Shown here: in pieces, positions 1 to 7,499 of the stretch | Layout: every line of letters starts with the position of its first letter | Position numbering within the stretch: position 1 is the first letter of the stretch | Source: Pyrinomonadaceae bacterium | Lineage (GTDB): Bacteria; Acidobacteriota; Blastocatellia; Pyrinomonadales; Pyrinomonadaceae | Assembly: GCA_030841105.1 (NCBI GenBank) | Contig: JAVEDE010000117.1 | Coordinates: 1 to 64,000, forward strand | Direction of reading: 5' to 3' | DNA length: 64,000 nt | Notes under the pieces: model-generated | What the model was told of the DNA's origin: nothing | What the model saw: the letters and a program-made list of their open reading frames with translations, nothing else | The model's database searches: none | Made by a program: the position numbers and the translations under genes

Positions 1-446
1 GCACGACCGACGCCGCCGTGCTCAAGTTCCGGCGCACCTTCACCAACCTGACGAAGAAGCCCGTCACGCGCCTGCGCTTCCGCGTCGTGGACATCACCAC
101 CGCCCCGCGCGTTGACAACTCGAAGGCCGACCTGCGCGTCATCAATTCGCGGAACGAGATCGTCAATCTCTCCGACGGCGGGTCGAGACTCGTCAACGGC
201 GTGACGCTCGAAGACCTCAAAGGGAGCCTCGTCGCGCTGAGGGAGGGCGGACTCAACACGAGCCTCGTCTTCGCTCTGGCGCAACCGCTCCCGCCCGGCG
301 AGAGCGTTGACGTCAACTTCTGGCTGCGCGTCGTGGCCGAGGGCGAGTTCAGCTTCCTCGTCAACGTCGAAGCGGCCACCGCGCCCGCCCCCGGCGTCAA
401 CCCGCGCAAAGGCGCGAGCGCGACGAGGACTAAAAACATCCAGTAG
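1..446 (+). CDS. C-terminal part of a secreted/surface protein (5' end outside window)
   Basis: The reading frame is open to the left edge of the window, so the GTG at 18 in the ORF track is probably internal and this is the 3' end of a longer gene. The visible ~147 residues alternate hydrophobic and polar positions as in beta-sandwich (Ig-like) domains, for example 'FTNLTKKPVTRLRFRVVDI', and end in an Ala/Pro-rich tail. I recognise no catalytic motif. The general look is that of the terminal module of a large secreted repeat protein, but the family is not identified. A GC-rich hairpin with a T-run follows the stop. Confidence 0.6.
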   Translation, partial: TTDAAVLKFRRTFTNLTKKPVTRLRFRVVDITTAPRVDNSKADLRVINSRNEIVNLSDGGSRLVNGVTLEDLKGSLVALREGGLNTSLVFALAQPLPPGESVDVNFWLRVVAEGEFSFLVNVEAATAPAPGVNPRKGASATRTKNIQ

Positions 447-477
447 GCTGGCAACACCGAAAGTCGAAGTTGAAGCA

Positions 478-518
478 CGGGGCGAGGGCGTTAAGCGTCC
501 GCGCCCCGCGCCTTTTTA
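478..518 (+). terminator. Rho-independent terminator after the first gene
   Basis: The stem CGGGGCG(a)GG(g)CG pairs with CG(t)CC(g)CGCCCCG across the loop TTAAG. It is followed by CGCCTTTTTACT. It lies about 30 nt after the stop codon and before ybaB. Confidence 0.75.
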
Positions 519-628
519 CTCAACTGCCGCGACGCGGCGGGGGCGGCGTTGCATTCGCGCGGGCGGGAAGTTAGGATGAGTGCGGGCAACACAAACTTTT
601 ATTTCGACGCGAAGCGAGGTCTAAGGCG

Positions 629-934
629 ATGAAGTTTCCGGGCGGCATGAACATGCAGCAGATGATGAAGCAGGCGCAGCAGATGCAGGAGAAGATGCAG
701 CGCGAGATGGAGGCGCTCGTCGTGGACGCGACGGCGGGCGGCGGCGTGGTGACGGTGCAGATGAGCGGCACGAAGGAGGTCACCTCCATCAAGATTGACC
801 CCGAAGCCGTGAAGGAAGGCGACGTCGAGATGCTCCAAGACCTGATCGTCGCCGCCGTCAACGAAGCCGGGCGCAAAGTTGACGAAGCCATGCAGGGCAA
901 ACTCGGCGGCATGCTCCCGCCCGGACTCCTTTAG
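629..934 (+). CDS. ebfC: YbaB/EbfC-family nucleoid-associated protein
   Basis: This 101-residue protein has the usual family length. The N-terminus is Met/Gln-rich and helical ([17 protein letters not shown]), followed by the conserved core '[21 protein letters not shown]' and a C-terminal helix. YbaB/EbfC proteins are small dimeric DNA-binding proteins that coat the nucleoid. The next gene on the same strand is recR, the classical partner. Usually dnaX lies directly upstream; here it is 19 kb away on the other strand. The ATG at 629 is preceded by a purine-rich AGGTCTAAGG. Confidence 0.93.
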   Translation: MKFPGGMNMQQMMKQAQQMQEKMQREMEALVVDATAGGGVVTVQMSGTKEVTSIKIDPEAVKEGDVEMLQDLIVAAVNEAGRKVDEAMQGKLGGMLPPGLL

Positions 935-937
935 AAC

Positions 938-1036
938 AGTGACAAGTGACAGGTGACAAGTGACAAGTTAAAGCAGCACCACTCTCTTTAAACTTGTCCT
1001 TGCTCTCGTCACTTGTCACTCGTCACTTGTCACTTG
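938..1036. repeat. Heptad-arm palindromic element, GTGACAA family
   Basis: The left arm is four near-repeats of GTGACAA/GTGACAG ending in GTTAAAG. The right arm is the complement (CTCGTCACTTGTCACTCGTCACTTGTCAC), about 35 nt later. It fills the ybaB-recR gap. The right arm is open in all frames and gives the false 'SLVTRHLSL' N-terminus of the recR ORF in the track. Confidence 0.9.
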
Positions 1037-1041
1037 AATTT

Positions 1042-1656
1042 ATGTTGGATTACGCCGAGCCGGTCACCAAGTTGATTGACGAGTTTAAGCGCCTGCCGGG
1101 CGTGGGGCAGAAGTCCGCGCAGCGTCTGGCGTTTCACATCCTGCGGATGTCCGAGCCGGACGTAGCGCGCTTCGTCGCGGCGATGGAAGAGGTGAAGCGG
1201 AAGATCGTCTTCTGCACGGTCTGCAACAACCTGACGGACGTTGACCCGTGCCGCTACTGCTCGTCCACCTCGCGCGACCGCTCGATCATCTGCGTCGTGG
1301 AAGAACCCTACAACCTCGTCGCCGTGGAGAAGACGCGCGGCTATCACGGCCTCTACCACGTCCTGCACGGCAGCCTCTCGCCGATCCGCGGCATGAGTCC
1401 CGACGACTTGCGGCTGCAAAATCTGCTGCCGCGCCTGCGCCCCGAAAACAACGACGGCATCGAAGTGCGCGAAGTCATCCTCGCCACCAACCCCAACACC
1501 GAAGGCGAAGCCACCGCCAGCTACATCAGCCGCCTCTTGAAGCCGCTCGGCGTCCGCGTCACGCGCATCGCGATGGGCATGCCCGTCGGCAGCGACCTCG
1601 AATACGTTGACGAGGTGACGATGGACAAGGCGATGGCTAACCGGCACGAGATTTAG
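1042..1656 (+). CDS. recR: Recombination mediator protein RecR
   Basis: This is a 204-residue RecR of normal length. It has the N-terminal helix-hairpin-helix ('[21 protein letters not shown]'), a C4 zinc motif (CTVCN...DPCRYC) and a Toprim domain beginning '[17 protein letters not shown]'. RecR works with RecF/RecO to load RecA at gaps. I chose the ATG at 1042 ([11 protein letters not shown]), which matches RecR N-termini. The ORF-track start at 994 only adds residues encoded by the heptad-repeat element. It probably shares transcription with ebfC upstream. Confidence 0.96.
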   Translation: MLDYAEPVTKLIDEFKRLPGVGQKSAQRLAFHILRMSEPDVARFVAAMEEVKRKIVFCTVCNNLTDVDPCRYCSSTSRDRSIICVVEEPYNLVAVEKTRGYHGLYHVLHGSLSPIRGMSPDDLRLQNLLPRLRPENNDGIEVREVILATNPNTEGEATASYISRLLKPLGVRVTRIAMGMPVGSDLEYVDEVTMDKAMANRHEI

Positions 1657-1694
1657 ACTGTGCCTCAAGGTTCGCACATAAATCCCGTTTGAGC

Positions 1695-2330
1695 ATGAAG
1701 AGTTCGAGGAAGACAGCGGCGCTGATCGTCATCGCGCTGGCGCTCGTCGCCTGCCTCGTCTGGCTCGTGTCGCGACCGGATGAGCCAGACGCCGCGAGCG
1801 TCTCGGACACGTCGCGAAGCCCTTCGTTCGAGGTGCAGGTCGAGAAGCCTCGCATGGATCGGTTTCTCGGCGGCATCCTCCCGACCAAAATTGAGTCGAA
1901 GCTATTAGGGGGCGGCGAACTGCGGTTCGACCAAGCGAGCCGCGGCGCACAGGTCGGCAGCGTCGGGCGCGACCGCCTCGAACTCCGCGCCGACGGTTGG
2001 GAACTCCTCGTCCAGACCGACGGCCAGGGGCGCATCACTCCCGCGACGAGCCTCGTCTTCCCGATTGAGATCGCGGAGAAACAGTATACGCTGCGCTGCC
2101 GACCGGCAGACGCGGCCACCGGCTATCTACACGCCAACGCGCGCGCTAACTCCGACTTGATTGACGGCCGCTTTCTCGTCGAACTCGCCGCCTGCGTGAA
2201 TGCCGAGTCGGGGAAGATTCTCGATACGGAAGCCGGAGGTAACCCGGGCGACGCGTGGCCGTCGTCACCGCTCACCGTCCGCGGGAGCTTCAACGGCCTG
2301 CCCACACGGCCGTCCCCGCAGTCTAAGTGA
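1695..2330 (+). CDS. Membrane-anchored hypothetical protein
   Basis: A protein of about 211 residues. It begins with a positively charged N-terminus and one hydrophobic segment (AALIVIALALVACLVWLV), so it is a signal anchor or lipoprotein-like export signal; the Cys lies inside the segment and is not a convincing lipobox. The remainder is a soluble extracytoplasmic domain rich in beta-type sequence, for example 'LVFPIEIAEKQYTLRCRP'. I do not recognise the family. ATG 1695 is preferred over the TTG at 1689. It lies 38 bp after recR and ends just before a perfect palindromic element shared with the converging pyrE. Confidence 0.6.
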   Translation: MKSSRKTAALIVIALALVACLVWLVSRPDEPDAASVSDTSRSPSFEVQVEKPRMDRFLGGILPTKIESKLLGGGELRFDQASRGAQVGSVGRDRLELRADGWELLVQTDGQGRITPATSLVFPIEIAEKQYTLRCRPADAATGYLHANARANSDLIDGRFLVELAACVNAESGKILDTEAGGNPGDAWPSSPLTVRGSFNGLPTRPSPQSK

Positions 2331-2341
2331 GACCGCCCAAA

Positions 2342-2429
2342 AGCAGTGACGAGTGACAAGTGACGAGTGACGAGTTAAAGCAGTTTGCTTTTCTAACTCG
2401 TCACTCGTCACTTGTCACTCGTCACTGCT
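2342..2429. repeat. Perfect 36-bp inverted repeat built of GTGAC(A/G)A heptads
   Basis: The left arm 2342-2377 and right arm 2394-2429 are exact reverse complements over 36 bp and are separated by a 16-nt loop. Each arm contains four GTGACRA heptads plus flanks AGCA and GTTA. It fills the space between two converging genes and ends one base from the pyrE stop codon. A transcript from either side would form a very stable hairpin. Confidence 0.95.
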
Positions 2430-2430
2430 T

Positions 2431-3042
2431 TTAGAACCTGACGTGCTCGGCGGGCGCGCCGTCTTTGCAGCCGACGCATTCTTCGCCGGAGTCGTAGAAC
2501 TTGGAGTCGAACTCGACGAGCGACTTGATGGGGATGTCGTCGTTAATTTTGTCTATGGCGTCGTGGAAGCGGACGATAGTGCCGCAGCCGATGACGCGCG
2601 CGCCGAGTTCGCGCACGAGTTCGACCGTCTCGCGGATGGCGTCGCCGCTGCGGATGATGTCGTCCACGATGATGCACGGGTTGATCTCGCCCTTGTTGAT
2701 GTACTGGCGAAACATGCGCTTGCCTTCTTCGCGCTCCGCCCAGTAAATCTGCTCCGCGCTTAAGGCTTCGCGCACGCCGAAGGCCACGGGGATGCCACCC
2801 GGCCCCGGACTGATGATCGCCACCTTCGGCAGCACGCTCGACACGTCCGGCTCGACGCGCAGCAGCCGCGAGAGCGCGACGGCCAAGACGCGCGCCGTGT
2901 CGTAATAGCGGAAGGCGAGCGGCATCTGGAAATAGTTCGGCGTGTGCTTGCCCGACGGGTAAATGAAGTGGCCTTCACGAAACGCGCCCGTCTTCTTCAG
3001 CATGTCCATGACTTCATCTTGCGATGGAACGAGTTGCACCAT
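2431..3042 (-). CDS. pyrE: Orotate phosphoribosyltransferase
   Basis: A 203-residue protein with a type I phosphoribosyltransferase fold. The PRPP-binding signature is 'CIIVDDIIRSGDA'. The N-terminal 'MLKKTGAFREGHFIYPSGKHTPNYFQMP' is typical of the PyrE subgroup that lies close to archaeal/thermophile enzymes. It converts orotate plus PRPP to orotidine 5'-phosphate in pyrimidine synthesis. No other pyr gene is nearby. The C-terminus contains an uncommon ECVGCKDG tail with two Cys, which could bind metal. Downstream is the perfect palindrome; upstream is another heptad element. Confidence 0.93.
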   Translation of the reverse strand: MVQLVPSQDEVMDMLKKTGAFREGHFIYPSGKHTPNYFQMPLAFRYYDTARVLAVALSRLLRVEPDVSSVLPKVAIISPGPGGIPVAFGVREALSAEQIYWAEREEGKRMFRQYINKGEINPCIIVDDIIRSGDAIRETVELVRELGARVIGCGTIVRFHDAIDKINDDIPIKSLVEFDSKFYDSGEECVGCKDGAPAEHVRF

Positions 3043-3063
3043 TAGTCGTTTCTCCGTAATTAG

Positions 3064-3150
3064 AAGAGGTCAGAGGTTAGAGATGAGAGGTTAGTGCGGA
3101 TCAGTTTTCGCTTCTGACTGACCTCTAACCTCTGACTTCTGACCTCTTTT
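3064..3150. repeat. Heptad-arm palindromic element, GAGGTCA family
   Basis: The left arm GAGGTCA-GAGGTTA-GAGATGA-GAGGTTA and the right arm (ACTGACCTCTAACCTCTGACTTCTGACCTC) are imperfect reverse complements about 25 nt apart. The unit is again 7 bp, but the sequence differs from the GTGACAA family. Confidence 0.85.
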
Positions 3151-3165
3151 TCCGACAGCATACCA

Positions 3166-3645
3166 CTACTCCGCCCGCTTCGCGCCACCCGCGAGAGCGT
3201 CGGCGATGATGCGGCGTTGATCGCGCGAGAGTTCGGACGGCAGCGCGTCGGCCTCGAACCAGCCGACGCGGTTGATTTCCATGCTCCGCGGCCGCGCGCT
3301 CGCGCCCGCACGCACGCGGCAGCGAAAGTGTATCTCCACCTGCTGCGGATGGCGGAGCGTGCGCACGTGAACGAGTTCGGCCGCGTCGAGTTCGACGCCG
3401 ATCTCCTCGCGCAGTTCGCGCCGGAGTCCTTCGAGCGGCTGCTCGCCCCGCTCCAGAAAGCCGCCCGGAATGCCCCACCCGCTGCCCGTGCGAAACTCGT
3501 GCTGCAACAGCAACACGCGCCCCTCATCGTCCAACACGATTGCGCCCACCGTCACCATGAAACGCGGCTCAACGAGCCACACGCCCCAACGTCGCACGCG
3601 CCCCGGCGAACCACGCCACAGCGTCCCCAACAATTTTTTCCACAT
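3166..3645 (-). CDS. Nudix hydrolase
   Basis: A 159-residue protein. The Nudix box is complete: 'GGFLERGEQPLEGLRRELREEIGVEL' fits Gx5Ex7REUxEExGU. It is preceded by strands of the Nudix fold ('VGAIVLDDEGRVLLLQHEF'). Nudix enzymes hydrolyse nucleoside diphosphates linked to other groups; the substrate cannot be told from sequence. The N-terminus has an amphipathic, Arg-rich stretch before the domain. It is a single gene upstream of pyrE on the same strand, separated by a palindromic element. Confidence 0.9.
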   Translation of the reverse strand: MWKKLLGTLWRGSPGRVRRWGVWLVEPRFMVTVGAIVLDDEGRVLLLQHEFRTGSGWGIPGGFLERGEQPLEGLRRELREEIGVELDAAELVHVRTLRHPQQVEIHFRCRVRAGASARPRSMEINRVGWFEADALPSELSRDQRRIIADALAGGAKRAE

Positions 3646-3662
3646 GCGACGACATCATAAAC

Positions 3663-3790
3663 GATGAACGACGAAGATAGGAGACAGGAGACGGAAGACA
3701 TGAGCCGGAAGGAAGACCGCCGCTCGTCTTATTCCGACTTCTGTTTCTGTCTTCTGTCTCCCGGCTTTCCGTTCATCTTTCCCTTCATCA
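3663..3790. repeat. Heptad-type palindromic element, GGAGACA family
   Basis: The left side has GATGAACGACGAAGAT followed by GGAGACA-GGAGACG-GAAGACA. The right side has the complement, TTCTGTTTCTGTCTTCTGTCTCC, then CCGTTCATC. The arms are 7-bp periodic and imperfect. It lies between the divergent Nudix gene and the zinc-ribbon protein gene. Confidence 0.75.
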
Positions 3791-3800
3791 TTTCTTTTCA

Positions 3801-3830
3801 TTGACTCGCTCCGACGTTTCTCCGTAAGAT
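3801..3830 (+). promoter_or_regulatory. Sigma-70-type promoter for the zinc-ribbon repeat protein
   Basis: A -35 box TTGACT (3801-3806) and a -10 box TAAGAT (3825-3830) are separated by 18 nt. It lies about 95 nt upstream of the chosen start codon at 3927. Confidence 0.5.
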
Positions 3831-3926
3831 TGCGCGCAAGTTTTTACACGTCGTCTGAACACCGGGAGCGCGCGGGCGTTGGCATCCACCAGCGTGAGGC
3901 GCGCGACAAGTCGGAAAGCGAAAATC

Positions 3927-5237
3927 ATGTCAACCAACGAGAGCAGAGCGCAAGGGACGAATGCGAGCGCGCCCGTCGCGAAGGACGCCCCGACCGAGCA
4001 GCAGGCGTCGCAGGCGGGCGCGCCGAAGCGTTTCGAGCGCGGTCAGACCGTCTGTAACGAGAAGAACGATAAGGGCAAGTTGTGCAACGGTCATCTCAAG
4101 CAGGTCAGCCCCGTCGGCGAAGAGGCGCGGCAGCACATGCGCGGCGACGATCTGCTCTACCGTTGCCAGACCTGCGGCGCGCGCTACATGGGGCCGCCGC
4201 TCGGCCACGTCCGCGACCCGCGCAAGCAGGCGCGCTACGTGCAGAGCGAACTCGTCGCCATCCTCGAAGCGGCGGGCGGCACGCTCCCCGCCTTCAAACA
4301 GAACGAGGCGGGCGCATGGATTCCGGCGGGCGAAACGACGTCGCACGCGCACGCCCCCGTCGCCGCAGCGGCGCAGAACATCAAGCCCGTCGCTCCGGTC
4401 AAACCGACTCCGCCGGTCGCACCCGCCGCGACGGGAGACGCGCCCTCCGACGAGACGCCCGAAGAGAAACGCGCGCGCATCATCGCCGAGGCCAACGCGA
4501 AGGCCGCCGCGCGCATGGCGGGAGGCGGCGCGACCGCTCCAGGCACGACTCCGGCGGCAACGTCGCCGACGGCCGCCAGCCCCGCGCCCGCCGCGTCCGG
4601 CGACGCGCCCGACGGCGAGACTGCCGACGAGAGACGCGCGCGCATGATGGCCGAGGTGAAAGCGAAGACGGCCGCACGGATGGCCGCGAAAGGCGGCGCG
4701 GCCAACGCGAGTGATGCGCCGGAAGCAGCAGCCGCGAGCAAGACCACGAACGCGCCCGCCGCGACGAAGACCACGGACGCGCCTGCCGCGAGTAAGACAC
4801 CGACTGCGCCTCCCGCCGCTGTGGCGGCCGCGCCGTCGGTTGCGCCCGAAGGCGAGACGGCCGATGAGAAACGCGCGCGGCAGATGGCCGAAATTAAAGC
4901 GAAGGCTGCCGCGCGGATGGCCGCCAAGAATAATAGTGCGGGCGGCGCGAAGACGGGCGGGGAGACTTCCATCGCCACGCCGCCCACCACCGCGCAGCCG
5001 CCGTCGCCCACTTCCGGCACGGATTCGTCGGCCGCGGCCGACGCGCACCGCCCCGCCGCCGAAGCGCAAGCCGCCACGGGTCAGGCGTCCGCCGCGCCGT
5101 TGAGTCCCGCCGCGGCCACCGCCTCGCCCGCCGCCGGGGCGGAAACCGTCGCCGACCTCGCGCCCGACGCCTCTACCGAACTCACGCCCGGCGCGCCCAG
5201 AGACGAGCGCGCCGCAGACGAAGGCGCGACCGAATAG
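3927..5237 (+). CDS. Zinc-ribbon protein with three charged helical repeats in Ala/Pro linkers
   Basis: About 436 residues from ATG 3927 (MSTNESRAQ). An N-terminal Cys4 motif (VCNEKNDKGKLCNG...YRCQTCGARYMG, residues ~45-95) looks like a zinc ribbon and is followed by a short conserved stretch. The rest is low-complexity Ala/Pro/Thr sequence carrying three copies of a ~28-residue charged helix: 'SDETPEEKRARIIAEANAKAA', 'DGETADERRARMMAEVKAKTA' and 'EGETADEKRARQMAEIKAKAA', each ending ARMA. There is no signal peptide, so it is probably cytoplasmic. I know no characterised protein with this order; the function is unknown. A promoter and a terminator make it a single-gene unit. Confidence 0.7.
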   Translation: MSTNESRAQGTNASAPVAKDAPTEQQASQAGAPKRFERGQTVCNEKNDKGKLCNGHLKQVSPVGEEARQHMRGDDLLYRCQTCGARYMGPPLGHVRDPRKQARYVQSELVAILEAAGGTLPAFKQNEAGAWIPAGETTSHAHAPVAAAAQNIKPVAPVKPTPPVAPAATGDAPSDETPEEKRARIIAEANAKAAARMAGGGATAPGTTPAATSPTAASPAPAASGDAPDGETADERRARMMAEVKAKTAARMAAKGGAANASDAPEAAAASKTTNAPAATKTTDAPAASKTPTAPPAAVAAAPSVAPEGETADEKRARQMAEIKAKAAARMAAKNNSAGGAKTGGETSIATPPTTAQPPSPTSGTDSSAAADAHRPAAEAQAATGQASAAPLSPAAATASPAAGAETVADLAPDASTELTPGAPRDERAADEGATE

Positions 5238-5261
5238 CAACACTCTTCGGACACAAAGAAA

Positions 5262-5300
5262 CAGCGCGCAAGGATGAACGCTCATCCGTGCGCGCTGTCG
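5262..5300 (+). terminator. Long hairpin terminator after the repeat protein
   Basis: CAGCGCGCA(a)GGATGA pairs with TCATCC(g)TGCGCGCTG across a 4-nt loop, followed by TCGTTTG. The T-run is weak, but the stem has 15 bp with one bulge pair and lies 25 nt after the stop. Confidence 0.6.
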
Positions 5301-5371
5301 TTTGTAAGTGGCGGTTGTTAACTAAAGCCTTCACCGCAGAGACGCAGACTTTACGTTGAGGGGGCGGAGAG

Positions 5372-5466
5372 AAAGATGAAAGAGGAACGCTGAACGATGA
5401 ACGGAAGAAAGTTTGTCTGTCAGTTCATCGTCCGCGTTCGTACTTCATCATTCTTCCCTCATCGCT
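5372..5466. repeat. Heptad-type palindromic element, GAACGAT family
   Basis: GATGAAAGAGGAACGCTGAACGATGAACGGAAG pairs imperfectly with GTTCATCGTCCGCGTTCGTACTTCATCATTC. The GAACGCT-GAACGAT-GAACGGA units are 7 bp. It lies between converging genes. Confidence 0.7.
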
Positions 5467-5486
5467 TCCCTCTGCGGCGAGTGCTC

Positions 5487-6494
5487 TCAGCCTTCCGTGA
5501 TCGTCAAGCCTTCCGGCGCGAAACGCCAGTCGAGCACCTGCACGTCCGGTTCTTCCGCGAGCGCGCGGGCGACCGACTCTTGCATCCCCTCGGCGCAGAT
5601 GAACGCGATGCAGCCGCCGCCGCCCGCGCCGCACACCTTCGCCGCCTCCGCGCCGTGCCGCGAGGCCTTCTCGACGAGACGCTCCATGTGCGGCGTCGTG
5701 ATATTGGGCGCGAGCCGCTTGCGGTTCGGGTAGGCCGCGCTCATGATCGCGCTCACCTCCGGCCAGTCGGCCGCCGAGAGCGCGGCGCGCATCCGCTGCG
5801 CCGAGTCGCGGATGCCCTCGAAGAGTTGGAAGATAACTTTGTCGCCCTCGATGTGCGTCTTGAACATCTCCCAGTTGTTGATGCCGGACAGGCGCGGCTC
5901 GCCCGTGTAGCAGATGACGAGACGGCGTTCGAGTTCGGCGGCATCAACCTGCAACTTCTCGCGCTCGATGCCGTCGGCGCGGAAGTGGATGCAGTTCGCG
6001 CCGCCGTAGAACGCGCCGTAATAATCTTGAAAGCCCGCGGGCACGCGGATCACGGTCGTCTCGACGTTGGCCGCAATCGTGATGAAGCGACGCTCCTCGT
6101 AGCGGTTGCCGACGAGCCGGTTGAGCGCGCCGATGCACGCGATGGCGAGCGCGCTCGACCCGCCTAACCCTGCGCCCGCAGGGGCTTGCGACTCCGCGAC
6201 GAGATGAAAGCCCGTCGCCGGTTTGAAGAAGTGGACGAGTTTCGAGATGAGTTCGAGCCGCTCCTCGTGGACGAGTTCGGCGACGCCCGCCAGATCGGTC
6301 TCGAACGACAGCCCGCGGTCGCGCGATTCGAGAATGACGCGCCCGTCGTCGCGCGTCTCAATGCGACAACGCGCGCGCAGAGAGATGGCGAAGTTAACCG
6401 TCGCCGCGTTCGGGTGGAACAGGTAGAGCGGCCAAATGTCAATCGTGCCGCCAGCCAGATCAACCCGCGTGGGTGCGCTTGCTTCGATAATCAT
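5487..6494 (-). CDS. GHMP-family sugar kinase
   Basis: 335 residues from ATG 6494 (MIIEASAPTRVDLAGG). The start further upstream in the track is encoded by a repeat element. The N-terminal substrate motif 'APTRVDLAGGTID' and the glycine-rich ATP loop 'PAGAGLGGSSALAIA' are clear, and a C-terminal GHMP segment 'AAKVCGAGGGGCIAFI' is present. Such sequences belong to the HddA/galactokinase-like branch acting on heptose-7-phosphate or related sugars, probably for cell-surface glycans. No sugar-nucleotide genes are adjacent, so the substrate is undetermined. Confidence 0.88.
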   Translation of the reverse strand: MIIEASAPTRVDLAGGTIDIWPLYLFHPNAATVNFAISLRARCRIETRDDGRVILESRDRGLSFETDLAGVAELVHEERLELISKLVHFFKPATGFHLVAESQAPAGAGLGGSSALAIACIGALNRLVGNRYEERRFITIAANVETTVIRVPAGFQDYYGAFYGGANCIHFRADGIEREKLQVDAAELERRLVICYTGEPRLSGINNWEMFKTHIEGDKVIFQLFEGIRDSAQRMRAALSAADWPEVSAIMSAAYPNRKRLAPNITTPHMERLVEKASRHGAEAAKVCGAGGGGCIAFICAEGMQESVARALAEEPDVQVLDWRFAPEGLTITEG

Positions 6495-6498
6495 AAGT

Positions 6499-6660
6499 AA
6501 AGTGACAAGTGACGAGTGACAAGTGACGAGACAAGAAAGAGCCGCGGATCGTGAATCGTGAATCGTAAATAGAAAGAACAAGTCTTACTTCTATTCACGA
6601 TTTACGATTCACGATTGACGTTCTTCTCTTGTCACCCGTCACTTGTCACTCGTCACTGCT
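6499..6660. repeat. Nested heptad palindrome (GTGACAA outer, TGAATCG inner)
   Basis: The outer arms are GTGACAA/GTGACGA repeats (6499-6532 and ~6627-6656). In the loop sits a second complete palindrome made of TGAATCG heptads (about 6549-6615, ATCGTGAATCGTGAATCG...CGATTTACGATTCACGATT). One family therefore lies inside another. The whole fills the gap between the GHMP kinase and DedA genes. Confidence 0.9.
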
Positions 6661-6662
6661 TT

Positions 6663-7418
6663 TCAGTCTCCTTCGGCGTCGCCGCTGCTGCTACGTGCGG
6701 CGCGCGCTTTTTTCTTCACCACCTCTTTGTCTTTGCGGCGCGCGAGCGGCGGCGGGAGGTGTTCCTTGATCTCTTCGCCCAACTCCTGCAACTTCTCCTG
6801 CACGTTCTCTTCAAACTCGTGGACGCGTTCAGGGTCTGCCTCCTCCACCTTCGGCGAGAGCCAGTAACGCTCTGCGAGGTAGAAACCCGCGACGCCCAAG
6901 ACGACGATCACGAGCAGGTACTTCCCCAGATGCTCGAAGTCGCCGATGAAGTTCGTGATGATGCCGTGGAAGAAGTAGCCCGCGCTGCTCAGGATGAGCA
7001 CCCACAGGAAACAACTCGCCACCGCAAGCGGCAGGAAGCGCGTCGTGTAGCGCATCTTCGCCACGCCGTAGAAGACGCAAGAAGCCGTGCGCAGCCCGTA
7101 GACGTACTTCGACAGAAAGATCGAGAGCGGCCCGAACGTGTCCGTCAGGCGTTCGATGCGCGGGCGCGCGCCGCGGTAAAACTTCCGGTCGCGGATGCTG
7201 GAACGAAACCCGCGTCCCATCGCGTAGGCCACCTGATCGCCCGCCACGCCGCCCGCCGTGCCCGCCGCCAGCACCTTCACGAAACTATACTCGCCGAAGA
7301 ACGCCCCGTGCGCCAGCACGCCCGCCAACAGCAGCGTGATATCCCCCTCAATCATCGCGAGGAAGAAGATCGCGTACAACCCGTACTGCCCCACCAGTTC
7401 GTAGAAATGTTGCTCCAT
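6663..7418 (-). CDS. DedA-family integral membrane protein
   Basis: 251 residues from ATG 7418 (MEQHFYELVGQYGLY); the longer track start reads through a repeat. It has about five hydrophobic segments, the DedA motif region 'GTAGGVAGDQVAYAMGRGFR', and a following 'FLSKYVYGLRTAS', equivalent to the 'RFIPGxR' helix of the family. DedA/VTT proteins are linked to lipid scrambling and membrane homeostasis. The C-terminus adds ~50 charged residues (EKLQELGEEIKEHL...RRKDKEVVKKKARAARSS), longer than usual and probably cytoplasmic. Confidence 0.88.
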   Translation of the reverse strand: MEQHFYELVGQYGLYAIFFLAMIEGDITLLLAGVLAHGAFFGEYSFVKVLAAGTAGGVAGDQVAYAMGRGFRSSIRDRKFYRGARPRIERLTDTFGPLSIFLSKYVYGLRTASCVFYGVAKMRYTTRFLPLAVASCFLWVLILSSAGYFFHGIITNFIGDFEHLGKYLLVIVVLGVAGFYLAERYWLSPKVEEADPERVHEFEENVQEKLQELGEEIKEHLPPPLARRKDKEVVKKKARAARSSSGDAEGD

Positions 7419-7427
7419 TGATAAACG

Positions 7428-7499
7428 CAGTGACGAGTGACAAGTTAAAACAGCGTGTCTTTCAAACTTGTCGCTTGTCACCTGTCACTTGTCACTCTC
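7428..7499. repeat. Heptad-arm palindromic element, GTGACAA family
   Basis: GCAGTGACGAGTGACAAGTTAAAAC and the right arm CAAACTTGTCGCTTGTCACCTGTCACTTGTCAC. The right arm overlaps the 3' end of the uspA-like gene and supplies its last codons and stop. Confidence 0.88.

Noticed and set aside
938-1036. CRISPR array or rho-independent terminators as an explanation for the heptad elements
   Set aside because: There are no equal spacers or cas genes, and the units are 7 bp and inverted. They may stop transcription, but most lack a consistent T-run.
5397-6167. Long plus-strand ORFs opposite the GHMP kinase and many others, such as 57480-60185 (901 aa)
   Set aside because: They lie antisense to well-supported genes, consist of Arg/Ala/His-rich sequence, and arise because GC-rich codons leave the opposite strand open.
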